From Anisus vortex (taxonomy: Eukaryota; Mollusca; Gastropoda; Planorbidae), in assembly GCA_949126835.1 (NCBI GenBank), contig OX421506.1, positions 18,576,215 through 18,640,214 on the forward strand: DNA of 64,000 nt. The letters run 5' to 3'. Within the stretch, counting starts at the first letter, position 1. Each line of letters begins with the position of its first letter. A program made the position numbers and the translations under genes. Positions 33,685 through 45,893 of this stretch are shown piece by piece. A model generated the notes under the pieces. The model saw only the letters and a list, made by a program, of their open reading frames with translations, did not search any database and was not told where the DNA came from.

Positions 33685-34719
33685 ATGAAAACAACATTTC
33701 TTACCGTTGAATAAATTGCAATACAAAAGGTGTAAGGAAAATATAACCATAAATAAAGGAGACAAAAAACAAGCAGATATGTAAAAGCGACACGAAACAA
33801 ATCCTTCATAATTACAACTTGTTGTTTCTGAAACTATGAATATGTATAGGCTTAGACATTCAAGCTTAACATTATAGTAATTAGAAAAAGTCCATTAGTA
33901 CCACTTCTAATGTAGTCTTTTGAAAATCTACGTGTGAGGTGTTCCGGGGGGAAGAGGGTTCGGAGAAGCAGGGGTGATTTAACAAAAATCGATGTGTCCG
34001 CCCCTGTTTCAGGGTGCATGTAGTGGTCGGGTTACACAAAACATGGGGCGGGGAAATGGGAAAGACAGGAGGCTTAGGCAGACAAGGGAAATTACTCTGT
34101 TACATGGGAATGATTTGAACAGAAGTTCCCCATGTAGACTAGAGTATGTGGCATGACGAAATAGAGAAAGTGTAAGCGTGTGTTAGATAGAGAGAGAGAG
34201 AAAGAGAGAGAGAGAGATAGTAATGGGTTGGTTGGTGAAGAACGAGAGTGAGAAAATCTATAGAGAAAAAGAAATACAATTTTGAAAGAGCGAGTGTACG
34301 AAAGAGTGTTTAAAAAAATGAAGAGAGAGAGAATGCTGGAGGTAAAAGAAAGAATGTGTAAAAGAAGGAGAAAAATAAGAGAATGACACAGAAAAACTTT
34401 ATTGAGAAACGAAGAAAGAGAGAAAAGAGAGATAGTAGAGAAATGTACGCAGTAAAAAAAGAAAATTGATTGAGTCATAAGAAAAGAAAATGAAAAAGAA
34501 AATCGAAATCCAAAGTCAAAATGTCAGAGGTGATAAAAAAAGAAAGGACCATATATATTGTTTCGACCACAATCCCCTTGTGGTCAGAGTCGTGTAAATA
34601 TTGTTGTTAATTCTCGTTAGTCCTAGGGGAGGACTTTGGTTTATATTATTTATACTTTAGCATTACACTGTAGACTATAAGAAAAGGAGATAAAGATTTT
34701 GGAATATAATTTAAAGTAA
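33685..34719. other. Spacer with purine-rich stretch
   Basis: Purine-rich, GA-type sequence at 34,170-34,480 and a perfect 8-base stem (GACCACAA/TTGTGGTC, 34,565-34,585, loop of 5). The minus-strand 128-residue frame is Ser/Leu low complexity. Confidence 0.55.
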
Positions 34720-35018
34720 AATTCCGTATGTCCTAAATGAAAATGCCATGTATGTCACAACCATGTGAGCATGTGAGTTTTCTGAAAATGAAATTAGAAT
34801 GGTATGGCCACATAGCTAGAGTCAACGGTCTTGCCAAAACTTTTCTACAGGGTACCACCAGAGGAGGGAGAAAGAGAGGAAGACAATGGAAACGATGGGA
34901 GGATAACATCAGGGAGTGGACAGGAGTAAGACTTTGCGACGCATTTAGAAAGGCTGAGAGACGGGAGGAATGGAGGAGGCTGGTGTACATGTCATCTGTG
35001 ACGCCCCAACGGTATAAC
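34720..35018 (+). pseudogene. LINE ORF2 C-terminal fragment (RTE/BovB-like endonuclease-RT type)
   Basis: LEWYGHIARVNGLAKTFLQG, TTRGGRKRGRQWKRWEDNIR and EWTGVRLCDAFRKAERREEW followed by RRLVYMSS match the C-terminal tail common to RTE/BovB-like LINE proteins (LxWxGHV.R.DGLAKTILQGT.EG.RRRGRQ.KRWEDNI.EWTG). The upstream part is missing. A hAT element inserted at 35,028 ends the similarity. Confidence 0.85.
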
Positions 35019-35027
35019 AGTCTACGG

Positions 35028-35235
35028 CAGAGGTCTGCACCCTATGGCACGCGTGCCAGATGTGGCACGCAGAGCGTAATTCAATGGCACGCGGAAGACT
35101 CCAAAAGAAATTTATTCAAGTATCTTCTATTAGAAAATGAGTGCCAAAGCAAGGTGACTTTTAGGCTGTTGGCACGCTGAATGAATTAGAAATGCCACTT
35201 TGGCAAACTATTATCAAAGGGTTCCCGACCCCCTG
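35028..35235 (+). mobile_element. Short non-autonomous hAT, 208 bp
   Basis: Left CAGAGGTCTGCACCCTATGG, right AGGGTTCCCGACCCCCTG, with GTCTACGG and TTCTAAGG flanks (6 of 8). Both subterminal motifs (TCAATGGCACGCGGAAGACT, TGGCACGCTGAATGAATTAG) are well kept. It lies at the end of the LINE fragment at 34,720. Confidence 0.87.
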
Positions 35236-35604
35236 TTCTAAGGGATATATAGGATGTAGTAGGATGTAGGAGTTTTCTGTTTAAAACATTACTGTAAAAC
35301 AACAGCATAAAAAACAATCGAACGAAGAAGTTTTTTTTTTTAATTTTCTTCTGACACTTGTTCTCAATAATGTTCGCAAATCTTTGGTTAGACTTAGCAC
35401 CATAAGGGGAAAAACAAAAGCAAAGCACCGACTGGGAAGCGCGAAAGGGAATCGAAGGTGAAAGCTACACACTATAAATAACATTGGTAATGGGCGCTAT
35501 GAACTAAAACAATAACACGCTAACAACTCTAACAACAAACCGATTCTAAAGCAGTTCAATGAGGTTTGTGTTAGGGGTTGGGAGGGGGATCCTTTAAACG
35601 AATA

Positions 35605-35690
35605 GTATTATCTTATCTGATATGTTACAGACGCTCCTTCTATAAAGAAGATCATTGCGTCCTTCGCTAAATCCAGACTAAAATTTAGTA
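35605..35690 (-). mobile_element. LINE 3'-tail fragment
   Basis: ATTATCTTATCTGATATGTT then ACAGACGCTCCTTCTATAAA is the reverse of the LINE tail block. Confidence 0.7.
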
Positions 35691-36327
35691 ATCAAATATG
35701 CAATGCACATTTAACAACATGATACAATCATTTCATAAGCAATCATTTAACCTTTTATAGAAATTCATTAATGTTGTTATCAACAAAAAAAACTTGTTTC
35801 TAAAAAAAAAAAAAGTAATTTCATAACTTTTTGTTGATGTTGTAGTTTTAAGTACATATCATCATAATTGATGGGTTAAATAGAATGTGTTTTTTTATGT
35901 TGCCATGTCTATAGTAAAGCTTACTCCGTTACAGCAAATGGGGGTGTGTGTGTGGGGGGGGGGGGGGTTAGATCAATGAAAAAAAGAAAAACTAAAAGGG
36001 AGATAATTCGTTAGTTCTGGACAAACGCCATAGTTGTCTGTGCTTTTATTTTTATGAACTCCATAGAGAACATGTAGCCTACATGTGTTTCTGTGTTGGT
36101 GAATGGAATGTGTTATAGTCAACGTGTAAGCACACACACACACAACACACAGACTTAACCGCATACCCCCTCCCTCCCCCTTAACCTTAACAAGGGTCAC
36201 TAAGTGACCTTGATCTTTTGGCTCAGCGTGTGAGCAACTGGTTCAAAAAGTAGTACAATAGAAATTTTGTAATATAAATTTCTCAGGCTTATGTTGTTTA
36301 CATTTGACGGGATTAATACAAAACTTA
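35691..36327. other. Spacer with GT/CA and G runs
   Basis: A G-rich run near 35,955-35,967, a short CA run near 36,130, an inverted TTATCTCCC at 35,998-36,006 and a 15-base palindrome GGTCACTAAGTGACC at 36,195-36,209. Confidence 0.5.
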
Positions 36328-37475
36328 ACACACACAGACAAACACACACAGACATACACACACAGACATACACACACAGACATACACACACAGACATACA
36401 CACACAGACATACACACACAGACATACACACACAGACATACACACACAGACATACACACACAGACATACACACACAGACACACACACACAGACACACACA
36501 CACTGACACACACACACAGACACACACACACAGACACACACAGACACACACACACAGACACACACACAGACACACACACAGACACACACACACAGACACA
36601 CACACACAGACACACACACACAGACACACACACACAGACACACACACACAGACATACACACACAGACATACACACACATACATACACACACAGACATACA
36701 CACACAGACATACACACACTGACATACACACACAGACATACACACACAGACATACACACACAGACATACACACACAGACATACACACACAGACATACACA
36801 CACAGACATACACAAACAGACACACACACACAGACACACACAGACATACACACACAGACATACACACACAGACATACACACACAGACATACACACATAGA
36901 CATACACACACAGACATACACACACAGACACACACACACACAGACATACACACACAGACATACACACACAGACATACACACACAGACATACACACACAGA
37001 CATACACACACCACAGACATACACACACAGACATACACACACACAGACATACACACACAGACATACACACACAGACATACACACACAGACATACACACAC
37101 AGACATACACACACATACACACACACACACAGACATACACACACAGACATACACACACACAGACATACACACACAGACATACACACAGACATACACACAG
37201 ACATACACACACAGACATACACACACAGACACACACACAGACATACACACACAGACATACACACACATACATACACACACAGACATACACACACAGACAT
37301 ACACACACAGACACACACACACAGACACACACACACATACACACACACAGACATACACACACAGACATACACACACAGACATACACACACAGACATACAC
37401 ACAAAGACATACACACACGGACATACACACAAAGACATACACACACACAGACAGACACACAGGCACACAGACACA
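36328..37475. repeat. 14-bp CA-type minisatellite, about 1.15 kb
   Basis: About 80 units of GACATACACACACA and its variants (GACACACACACACA, shorter units). The unit has no stop in any of the six frames, so frames of 380-424 codons occur on both strands. They are repeat artefacts (His/Thr on plus, Cys/Val on minus). Confidence 0.97.
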
Positions 37476-37564
37476 CATAAATGATATTTGATGTCAGGAC
37501 CGGATATGTAATTTAGAATTTACAAGAGACAAATATAGGACTTGGCACAAATACAAGCCAGTAG

Positions 37565-37765
37565 CCTACTCTTCCTTCCTGACTGGCATCCGGATATAAA
37601 ATGGGTTGCCCGAACAAACCATGAATATGAATAACTTAGCATCGTTTAAAAAAACTACTAAAAATGCACGATTAGACTTAACCAACGGATAAGAAACATA
37701 CGCAATAATATTTTGTATAGAAGGAGCGTCTGTAACATTTAAAATAAGATAAGAATTGTTTATTG
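37565..37765 (+). pseudogene. LINE ORF2 terminus and 3' tail
   Basis: AATGGGTTGCCCGAACAAAC encodes the terminal NGLPEQT, followed by a block resembling ACTCGGACCACGG (here diverged) and GCGTCTGTAACATTTAAAAT with an AAGATAAGA tail. It is a heavily 5'-truncated copy of the family at 32,605. Confidence 0.75.
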
Positions 37766-37919
37766 AGTTATTCATTTTTTACCTCTTTTTTATTGTATTC
37801 TAAGTATTCGACATATTATTATATGCTGAGAATTTAAAAATAATTTCTTTTTGTTTTCACGCTTTTCATATTTATTTTGACATTGATTTAACTTTTATTG
37901 ATGTGTCCCTTGAGATCGT

Positions 37920-38840
37920 ATGATCATATACACAACTAAATACCGAAAGGCACATTCTCACTACAGTTTTTATTGTGATGTTGTTTGTTATTTTTTCTTT
38001 CCCTTTTAACAAATACATTGTAATCATTCGTCTCTCCTTCATTATTTTGACGGCATGGTCAGCATCCGTCCGTCTCGAGAGACGATGGTGTAGCTTCATG
38101 GGTGAGGTGTCCAGCTGAACTGCCGAGAATGGCTGTGTAGACCAACTCGGGAGTGGTAATCCCTGCCACACTTGAGGCATTTAAAGGCGGATGGCTGTTG
38201 TATCAGGTGTTTCCGCCTCGCTCTTTTCTGAATGGCAGTCTCGTTTCGCACAGTTTCTGCACACGATGTGCCACGCCTGACTGCGAGCCTCCAGGTTGGT
38301 CGGTCAGCAGCTTGACATTCCCAATTGTCGAGGTCAATAAAGCTCTGAATCAAGTCCCTTTTACACATGTCCTTGAAGCGCAGTTTCGGGCGCCCTGTCT
38401 TTCTATGACCTTCAACCAGCTCTCCGTAGAGTAGGTCTTTGGGGATGCGGCCTGCATTCATCCTCCTTACATGACCGAGCCACCTGAGGTGTTTCTCGCT
38501 GAGCACAGCATGGAGACTGCTCATGCTGGCTCGCTCTAGCACCTCTGTATTGGAGACTATCCTGCCCCTGGATCCGCAGTGGGCGCCGTAGGCACCTCAC
38601 GTGGAAGCTATTGAGCTTCCTTTCATGCCTCGCGTAGGTGGTCCATGACTCACAGCCACATAGAAGAGTGCTGAGTACACAGGCGTATTAGATGCGCAGT
38701 CTAGTCTTCTTGGTGAGGCTGGAGTTGCCCCACACTCGCTGTTTCAGTTGGGCCATGACTGTGGCTGCCTTGGCGATCCTGCTGTTGATCTCCGAGTCGA
38801 TGGACTGCGAACACGAGATAGTTGACGGCATAATTCCTAG
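37920..38840 (-). pseudogene. LINE relic: post-RT region, zinc knuckle and 3' UTR
   Basis: On the minus strand, sequence at 38,600-38,840 reads INSRIAKAATVMAQLKQRVW and, shifted, VLSTLLCGCESWTTYARHER. Then comes KHLRWLGHVRRMNAGRIPKD, LLYGELVEGHRKTGRPKLRF and KDMCKRDL, and at the end a knuckle CLKCGRDYHSRVGLHSHSR (C-x2-C-x9-H-x3-H). Frameshifts near 38,540-38,700 break it. Downstream lies the AAATACCGAAAG 3' block also found at 30.8-32.1 kb. This C-terminus is commonly annotated in invertebrates as craniofacial development protein 2-like or endonuclease-RT. It is a dead copy. Confidence 0.87.
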
Positions 38841-39242
38841 TAAAACAATAATAACCAAAAAGTTTCGCCACAGTCTCATTGAGAAATTGTCCACGATTAT
38901 AACAAGACCACGCTTCATTTTGTTTCATTTAATATGGCCGTTGTTGTTTAACCCCCCCCCCCCCTTTTATCATATCAATCATACCTGCATGGGTAAAATT
39001 GGATGAGGTTCAGGTCATCATTCCCCATGAATATTGATGGCACGCGAAAATAATTACCCCTCCAACCCCCCCCCACCTTCCGCCCCCTCCCACCTTTTAG
39101 GGGTCAACGTCCCGTGTAACGCCAACTTGAAAAAAAAAACGCCAGCTTGATTAAGAATGGAAGAAACGCCAATTTCTGTAAACGTCACGTCTGCTGCGTG
39201 GTCGGTGCAAACAAATCGATTATTAAAATTGGCGGGAAAATG

Positions 39243-39730
39243 TCACTAGCTTTAAAGTAAGCAAGTGTCTCAATTTTACTAGCTTTAAATTAAGCAAAAG
39301 TCGTCAATTTCACTAGCTTTAAAAGTAATTAAAAGTCGTCAATTTCACTAGCTTTACAGTAATTAAAAGTATTCAATTTCACTAACTTTAAAGTAAGCAA
39401 AAGTCGTCAATTTCACTAGCTTTGAAGTAAGCAAAAGTCGTCAATTTCACTAGCTTTAAAAGTAATTAAAAGTCGTCAATTTCACTAGCTTTAAAAGTAA
39501 TCAAAAGTCGTCAATTTCACTAGCTTTAAAAGTAATTAAAAGTCGTCAATTTCACTAGCTTTAAAGTAATTAAAAGTCTTCAATTTCACTAGCGTTAAAG
39601 AAAGCAAATTCCGCCAATTTCACTAGCTTTAAAGTAAGCAAAAATCTTAAACTTCCCTAGCTTTAAAGTAAGCAAAAGTCGTAATTTCACTAGCGTTAAA
39701 GTAAGCAAATGTCAATTTCACTAGTTTTTA
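39243..39730. repeat. 34-36-bp minisatellite
   Basis: About 13 units of TCACTAGCTTTAAAGTAAGC plus AAAAGTCGTCAATT, alternating with a variant carrying AAAAGTAATTAAAAG. The array starts immediately after GGCGGGAAAATG. Confidence 0.93.
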
Positions 39731-40559
39731 ACCTTAAGACAATATGTTTTTAAAAAAAAAAGGTGTTTTTAACAGATACACACTATATAATGGTACACCG
39801 ACCTCAATAGTCAGGCTGCCCCTATTTGCTTTCTTTTATCCACCTGGACCAAAAGAAAATACAAAACGATTCACGGCTAAAACATTTTCACACGATATCG
39901 GAAAATTGTTGGGACTCCAAATTGTGCTTCAAAGGTCAGATCATTTTATGAATATTCTCTACGGGAAATGCGGGAAAAAACTATAAACCGTGAATGTGAA
40001 TTCCGGGGTGAATTCCAGGGGTAATGTTTGCCTGCTAATTGAGAATATATTTGAATTGTTTACGCAACCTGTGGCATTATACGGATCCCGTCTCTCTCAC
40101 CTCCCCCCCCTCCCCACCCCAATCTCTGAGACGAACGAGTTAGGATGTATCGATCTTCACTGGTATAAGCGAGGTGTCACTCTTGTGAGTAATCGATTCC
40201 ATTCACAAGACTGACAATCTGCAGCAAAAGATAAACATTAGACAGACGTTAGACAGGCAATTGGCGTTGAAGACAGGAACCGGGGGGCGTGCAGGTGTGA
40301 GGGAGCAGACAGACGTTTTAGGAGCAGAGCGCTCGCGCGCATTGGCGTGCGTTACTTGTCAGGTTTAATTGTCAGCAGACGAGGCCAAATCTTTTCGTAT
40401 GACCTGTGACCTTTCTCTAGGATTCCCTCCGCGGTACAGGGGAGACAAATCTATCTTAACTAGGTATTATCTCCCCTGTCCCTAGAGTTACATTTCTTTG
40501 TTTGGGGCTTGTTGATTTATTAATCATACAGAGATTTATTTTTATGTATGCATTTTGTT
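39731..40559. other. Apparently single-copy region, balanced composition
   Basis: This stretch has no recognisable mobile element. GC content rises at 40,260-40,440 and contains the DR1-like site listed below and a TTATCTCCC motif (40,467-40,475). The frames at 39,744-39,986 and 39,990-40,214 match nothing I know. Confidence 0.45.
40400..40412 (-). promoter_or_regulatory. DR1 nuclear-receptor-like site
   Basis: The minus strand reads AGGTCA-C-AGGTCA, a perfect direct repeat of the nuclear-receptor half-site with one-base spacing (the RXR/HNF4 type). It is a pattern match only. The surrounding 39.7-40.5 kb is one of the few non-repetitive stretches. Confidence 0.4.
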
Positions 40560-41560
<1,001 letters not shown>

Positions 41561-42119
41561 TCTGTCTATATGCACAGTTATCAGAAAATCTAAATACCTA
41601 TCTATGTATATAAAACTGCAATATTATATATTGTGCTTTTAAAATGTAAATCTTTTATACAATTTTATTTTCGAAGATTCTCATCTTTCAATCTGTCAGT
41701 TTTGTTAATGAATGCTTCTATCAAATAATTGAACGCCATTAGGTCTGTCCATCGATTTAATCTCATTGAAGTGAAATCAATGAAAACCTATTTATACACG
41801 TTGACTGTACGCAGTCTGGAAGAATTTTTTTTTTATATAGTGCTGACTATAAAACCCTGCTTGATGTCAACGGTGGTGCTAGCTAGCCGTTGTACATCTC
41901 TACCACTAAGCTATATATATACATGAAGCGCTCAATCACTTATAATCAGTGTTTTTTTGTGACGGTACGCACCGGTACGGCTGGTTATCAAAAGGTACCT
42001 TTTTAAATAGATTTTACTGGGTCTTTGAGTTAGTGTTGGAGTTTCTAGAAAGCAAAGACAATTCTCGGAGAGAAAATCTTTAATAAAAAAAGAAAAACAA
42101 TATCGCATATTCAACAGAT
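41561..42119. other. Spacer with possible hAT left end
   Basis: At 41,947 CAGTGTTTTTTTGTGACGGT then ACGCACCGGTACGG looks like a hAT-type terminus, but I found no matching right end. Confidence 0.4.
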
Positions 42120-42985
42120 TTATTAATAAGTTCAATCGAATGAACATTCAATTGCTGGGAGATGACCTCAATTTGATAAAAACAAAAAGTGTCATTTATG
42201 TAAAAACTTCAATTGTACAAACGAAACTTTGGACTTCCCAATTTTGCATCTGTAGAAAAAATTGTAGAAGACATTCTCATTTATTGTGATCACCTCGACG
42301 CACTTACTAACTACTTCCACAGTGGATTTCAAGACATTATTAACATAAAATTACATGATTGGGTTTTAGATTTTTTTCTAATAGTGAAGAATTACAATCA
42401 GGCCTACCTACACAACCGCAAGAGGCATTGATTGAATTAGCAACCAATGAAGAACTCAAATTGAAATTTGTAAGAAAAGGCTATCACGACTTTTGGCTGC
42501 AAAAAGAACATCAGTTTCTCCAGGACTGTAAGCTTTGGTAGAGTCTTTTTTTTTAAATTAAAAAAATTAAATTGGTTACTTTTATAGCGCTTCTATCCAT
42601 GCTATTTTAGCATGCTCAGTGCCCTCTGTAAACACACTGCTGCCTGTGGCGCAAATATTTTTAAAGGCCCAAAACTCCTGCAGGACGACAGGGATCCGCC
42701 GGTGGCCGGGCTAGATGATGGCTAGATCCCGCGACGTGTCAGTTGGTTTTTGGTTTACATTCCGGTGAATTAACCGCTGGACCAGCCGGCTTTTTATTGC
42801 ATTTTCATCTTCCTATTTAGTAGAGCGAGGTTTTAGTTCTGTTACCACTTTGTTGTCGAAAAAAAAAAGCAAGTTGCAAGTATTGGAGCGTGGAGACTTG
42901 AGGCTTTAGCTAACCAAAATTGAACCTAATATTGACAACCTGCTGTTAACACACCAGGCGCAAGTTTCACACAAATACTCAGTTT
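42120..42985 (+). pseudogene. hAT transposase C-terminal third, second family
   Basis: Segments in order: NRMNIQLLGDDLNLIKTKSV; then LPNFASVEKIVEDILIYCDH and LDALTNYFHSGFQDIINIKL, HDWVLDFF; a frameshift; then EALIELATNEELKLKFVRKG, YHDFWLQKE. After a 0.25-kb insertion it resumes with FIAFSSSYLVERGFSSVTTL, LSKKKSKLQVLERGDLRL, a TAG, LTKIEPNIDNLLLTHQAQVS. The last part is the hATC dimerisation domain (YLVERGFS). At least one frameshift, one stop and one insertion make it a pseudogene. It differs in sequence from the transposase at 20,701, so it is another hAT lineage of the ZBED5/FAM200 type. Confidence 0.87.
42545..42792 (-). mobile_element. Insertion splitting the hAT transposase
   Basis: The transposase reading stops at 42,544 and resumes at 42,793. 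The insert starts near TTATAGCGCTTCTATCCATG with GCTATTTTAGCATGCTCAGT, the reverse of the core at 636-713 and 31,003-31,070. It ends with GAATTAACCGCTGGACCAGC, possibly a retroposon body. It is probably a member of that dispersed family, and the longest seen here. Confidence 0.6.
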
Positions 42986-43044
42986 TAAAACCTCTTGTGT
43001 ATACTTTTGTAGATATGTGTATTATCATTAAAAAAATTAAAACC

Positions 43045-43240
43045 ATTCACAAAAAAACTCTTCTTAACAATTGACTTTTACTTTAAAGCTCATCAAATAG
43101 GAATTAAATATATGCCACCATGCATACATTTTTTACTAAAACATTTACTACAGTGGGGGGGGGGGGGGGGGGTAGGGGGGGCGGTGAGACCCAAAAAAAA
43201 TTAAAAGGGGGCGGTGAGCCGAAAAAGGTTGAGAACCTAT
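43045..43240 (+). mobile_element. hAT right-end fragment with 18-base G run
   Basis: Ends GAAAAAGGTTGAGAACCTAT, a CAGTGGTTCTCAACCTTT-type hAT terminus in reverse. It contains an 18-base G run (43,155-43,172). It probably belongs to the element that carried the transposase at 42,120. Confidence 0.5.
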
Positions 43241-43251
43241 GGTCTAGACTA

Positions 43252-43834
43252 TAGAGCGTTCTCAGTAGGCGGAGCTTAAGTTTTTTTGTGTAAAATTAGT
43301 GACGTATTTGTGTAAATATAGAACCCACTTGATGTACACACGTAACGTGGTGAAAGTGAAGTACTTCTTTATCATGCAAAATTCACATCTGAACATTGGC
43401 TATTCTACTAAAAAAAAAGGAGGTAAATAGTAGTACTGTAGATTAATTGATTAATGTGATTAGGCTAGGGCCGGCTAGACCTATTTACACTTTCAATTTC
43501 ACTTTATAGGCCTACACTTTTAATGTTTCGTAGGATAGGCTACGATGTCAAGTTGAGTCAAGTGATATTGTTGGTGAATAGGCTATCTAGTCAAGTCACT
43601 ATTAGGCTCACATCGTCTATGATCTATGTCTATGATAATAATAAAATAGCCTATTTTATTTAACATACATAATACAGCTTAAATCTTAATAAGACTTTAA
43701 ACACAACACATCATTTAAAAAAAGCTCGAGCCTATATGAAACTTTATTAATACAGCGGCCATATTTAATTGTACACCATTACTCAAAGTAAACACAAATC
43801 ACGTGCTTTTTGTCACGGGATTGCAAACGCCCTA
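43252..43834. mobile_element. TA-flanked MITE, copy 2 (583 bp), inverted
   Basis: The reverse complement of 18,164-18,736 with scattered substitutions and small indels. Ends TAGAGCGTTCTCAGTAGGCG and GGATTGCAAACGCCCTA. It has inserted immediately beside the GTCTAGAC following the hAT end. Confidence 0.87.
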
Positions 43835-44429
43835 TTCCTCTTTTCTTTACAGTCTTCAAACCTTATAAAAAAGGCTTTTCAAAAATTAACCAACAATAAT
43901 AACGAATACTATCAAAAGAAGTAACTGCGTACTAATGAAAACAAGCTAGTAGCTAAAAATGTGTTTTACAAATTACATTTGTAATGTAAAAACATGAATT
44001 AATTGATTGTTCATTTTACGTATTTTATCAATTTGAGTACTGGTACTGGTATACGCATATAATTTTTTTTTCAAATGCAAATTGTGTAGTAAAAAAAATG
44101 TTTACTAGAATCATTGCTCTAGAGACTTAAAATCAGGACTATTATCTCCCTTGATTAGATTTAGTAAGCATTTTGTTCAATTATTCTTTTTTTTATATTG
44201 GGCTGCCTCAAGTTGAATTTGTTTAAAGAAATTAAAAGAATATGACATCATCGCCCGAACCCCATCACATACCTACACTTTAAACTTTAAACAGTTGCGA
44301 AAACAGTCGTAGGCGCCGAACTACTATTTCACATTATCTGCTTTCTTCGAGGAACATGACATTGAACCAGAGAAAAGGATTACGATAATGATTATTGTGA
44401 TTAAATCACTGTGCTTTAATTATGTTCAA
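43835..44429. other. AT-rich spacer
   Basis: TTATCTCCC occurs at 44,142-44,150. No coding signal. Confidence 0.5.
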
Positions 44430-44903
44430 TTTGTAACACCGAAAATACATTTAAAAACAGTAGCACATTACAGTTATAAGGCAGCGACACTACAACATCG
44501 ACGAGCAATTGACAAAGTGTCCATGATATATAAAATCATCAACGACCACGTGGACCCTTCGACCCAAACAAGTAGAATGCAGAAAGTGTCCCGCTCTACC
44601 CGAGGCCATCAGCTCAAGCTGCATGTCCCACATGCACGCACGGACGTCTACAAACATTCTTTTTTTCCGTCAGCCATTAGGCTGGGGAACACCCTGGACC
44701 AGGCCTCCATCACTGCCCCTACAGTTCCAGCCTTCCAATCGTCACTATAGTGCTGGTCCAAAAACCTAAAGTGACACTCTTTTATCTGTATATAACTGTT
44801 GTTTGCTATGTTATGTTTGCTATGTTATTTTATGTGTATTTAAATTGTGGACTTTTCCCTCGGTTCTACGGGGTCTCCACAGTATTACGAAGAAGAAGAA
44901 GAA
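44430..44903 (+). pseudogene. LINE ORF2 C-terminus with GAA tail
   Basis: Plus-strand HYSYKAATLQHRRAIDKVSM, IYKIINDHVDPS, LHVPHARTDVYKHSFFPSAI, RLGNTLDQASITAPTVPAFQ is the typical LINE C-terminal segment (RR.......MYKIIN..V...; R...Y..SFFP..IR.WN.LP). It is followed by a short 3' UTR (TTTTCCCTCGGTTCTACGGG) and a GAAGAAGAAGAAG tail (44,889-44,903). It is 5'-truncated at about 44,430 and the frame is otherwise intact. It is a different family from the NGLPEQT one. Confidence 0.85.
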
Positions 44904-44992
44904 GCGACGAAAAAAAGTTTATGGTTGGGGGGCGCCATAACGTGAAAAGCTGTATAAAAGGGTCGCGGCATTTAAAAGGTTGGGAACCACTG
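44904..44992 (+). mobile_element. hAT right-end fragment
   Basis: Ends TTTAAAAGGTTGGGAACCAC TG, the classic CAGTGGTTCCCAACC-type terminus in reverse. The left end is not found. Confidence 0.55.
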
Positions 44993-45009
44993 ATCTAGAT
45001 AAATATGTA

Positions 45010-45143
45010 TCTCCCTTTTTCTCTTGCTTTTTACCTTTTTTTTTTTTGTCTCTCTTTGCTCACATTTTCTCACATTTCTTTCTCTCTTTCTCTGTTATTC
45101 TCTCTACGTTTTACTCATTCCCCCTCCTCTCTCTCTCTCTTTT

Positions 45144-45175
<32 letters not shown>

Positions 45176-45185
45176 ACTCTACTAT
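45010..45185. repeat. CT-rich pyrimidine block
   Basis: TCTCTC runs and T runs. The Ser/Leu/Phe frames here are composition artefacts. Confidence 0.9.
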
Positions 45186-45194
45186 TTCCTTAGT

Positions 45195-45358
45195 AGTCCC
45201 GTCGGAACAAATGGACACAAATTATCGGTAAAGCAGCGCCCAATAGTTTCCGTGGCCACTGCATGCAAGAGGATTGTGTGGCCAGTACAATGCCCAAAAA
45301 GTCTTTACTTTTTTCCCCACCTTTTTGTCAGGTATGTCATCAGAGCTGGTTAGTCTCA
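45195..45358 (-). mobile_element. tRNA-derived SINE, head missing
   Basis: On plus it reads GTCCCGTCGGAACAAATGGA, GTTTCCGTGGCCACTGCATG, GTGTGGCCAGTACAATGCCC and CATCAGAGCTGGTTAGTCTC, the reverse of the SINE body. The tRNA-like head is absent. Confidence 0.8.
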
Positions 45359-45370
45359 AGAAGGGATTGT

Positions 45371-45893
45371 GTCCTCTATTTAAATTCTATGATTGAACGA
45401 ACAAGTGAATTTAAAACATTGTCTGGATACATCTATGACACATAGTGGCTTTCATATCCTTAGTATTATCATATCCGCATTCCCTTCTATTCCCCCCTCC
45501 CACACCTCTTCCCGTGTCCATCAACTGTATTTCTAATACCTGCGAGATTATTATCCACAATAGCACGCACACAATAAAGGCGGGTTTTTTTTTAGAGGTG
45601 GTGTGGAGTGTGAGATAATACCCCCCCCCCCTTCCTCCCATACATTTATCACACAACTCGTATCCGGTCTGAGACAAAACTCTTGACAGACAACTTTTCG
45701 GGTGATAATCCCCAGGATTTAATCCTAGTTACATCCATTGTCACTGCATGAGGTTGTCATTTATTTTATCAATTCTACACACCACTACAATCCCCCCCCC
45801 CCATCTTTGTTCTTGTAGTTGGTGTTGTTGCAATGATGCTTGTTGAATCCAACCACTGAACCGCAGAGTCTCAATCAAAATGGTGTCTCTTCA
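45371..45893. other. Spacer with C runs
   Basis: C runs near 45,621-45,631 and 45,793-45,803. No gene recognised. Confidence 0.5.

Noticed and set aside
34737..35180. 147-codon frame as a host gene
   Set aside because: The first two thirds are a LINE ORF2 C-terminus and the last third runs into a hAT element.
36200..37491. Frames of 383-424 codons on both strands
   Set aside because: Pure translation of a 14-base CA-type tandem repeat. All six frames are open and no non-repeat domain is attached.
44388..44750. 120-codon frame as a host gene
   Set aside because: Its sequence is the C-terminal segment of LINE ORF2, followed by a 3' UTR and GAA tail.
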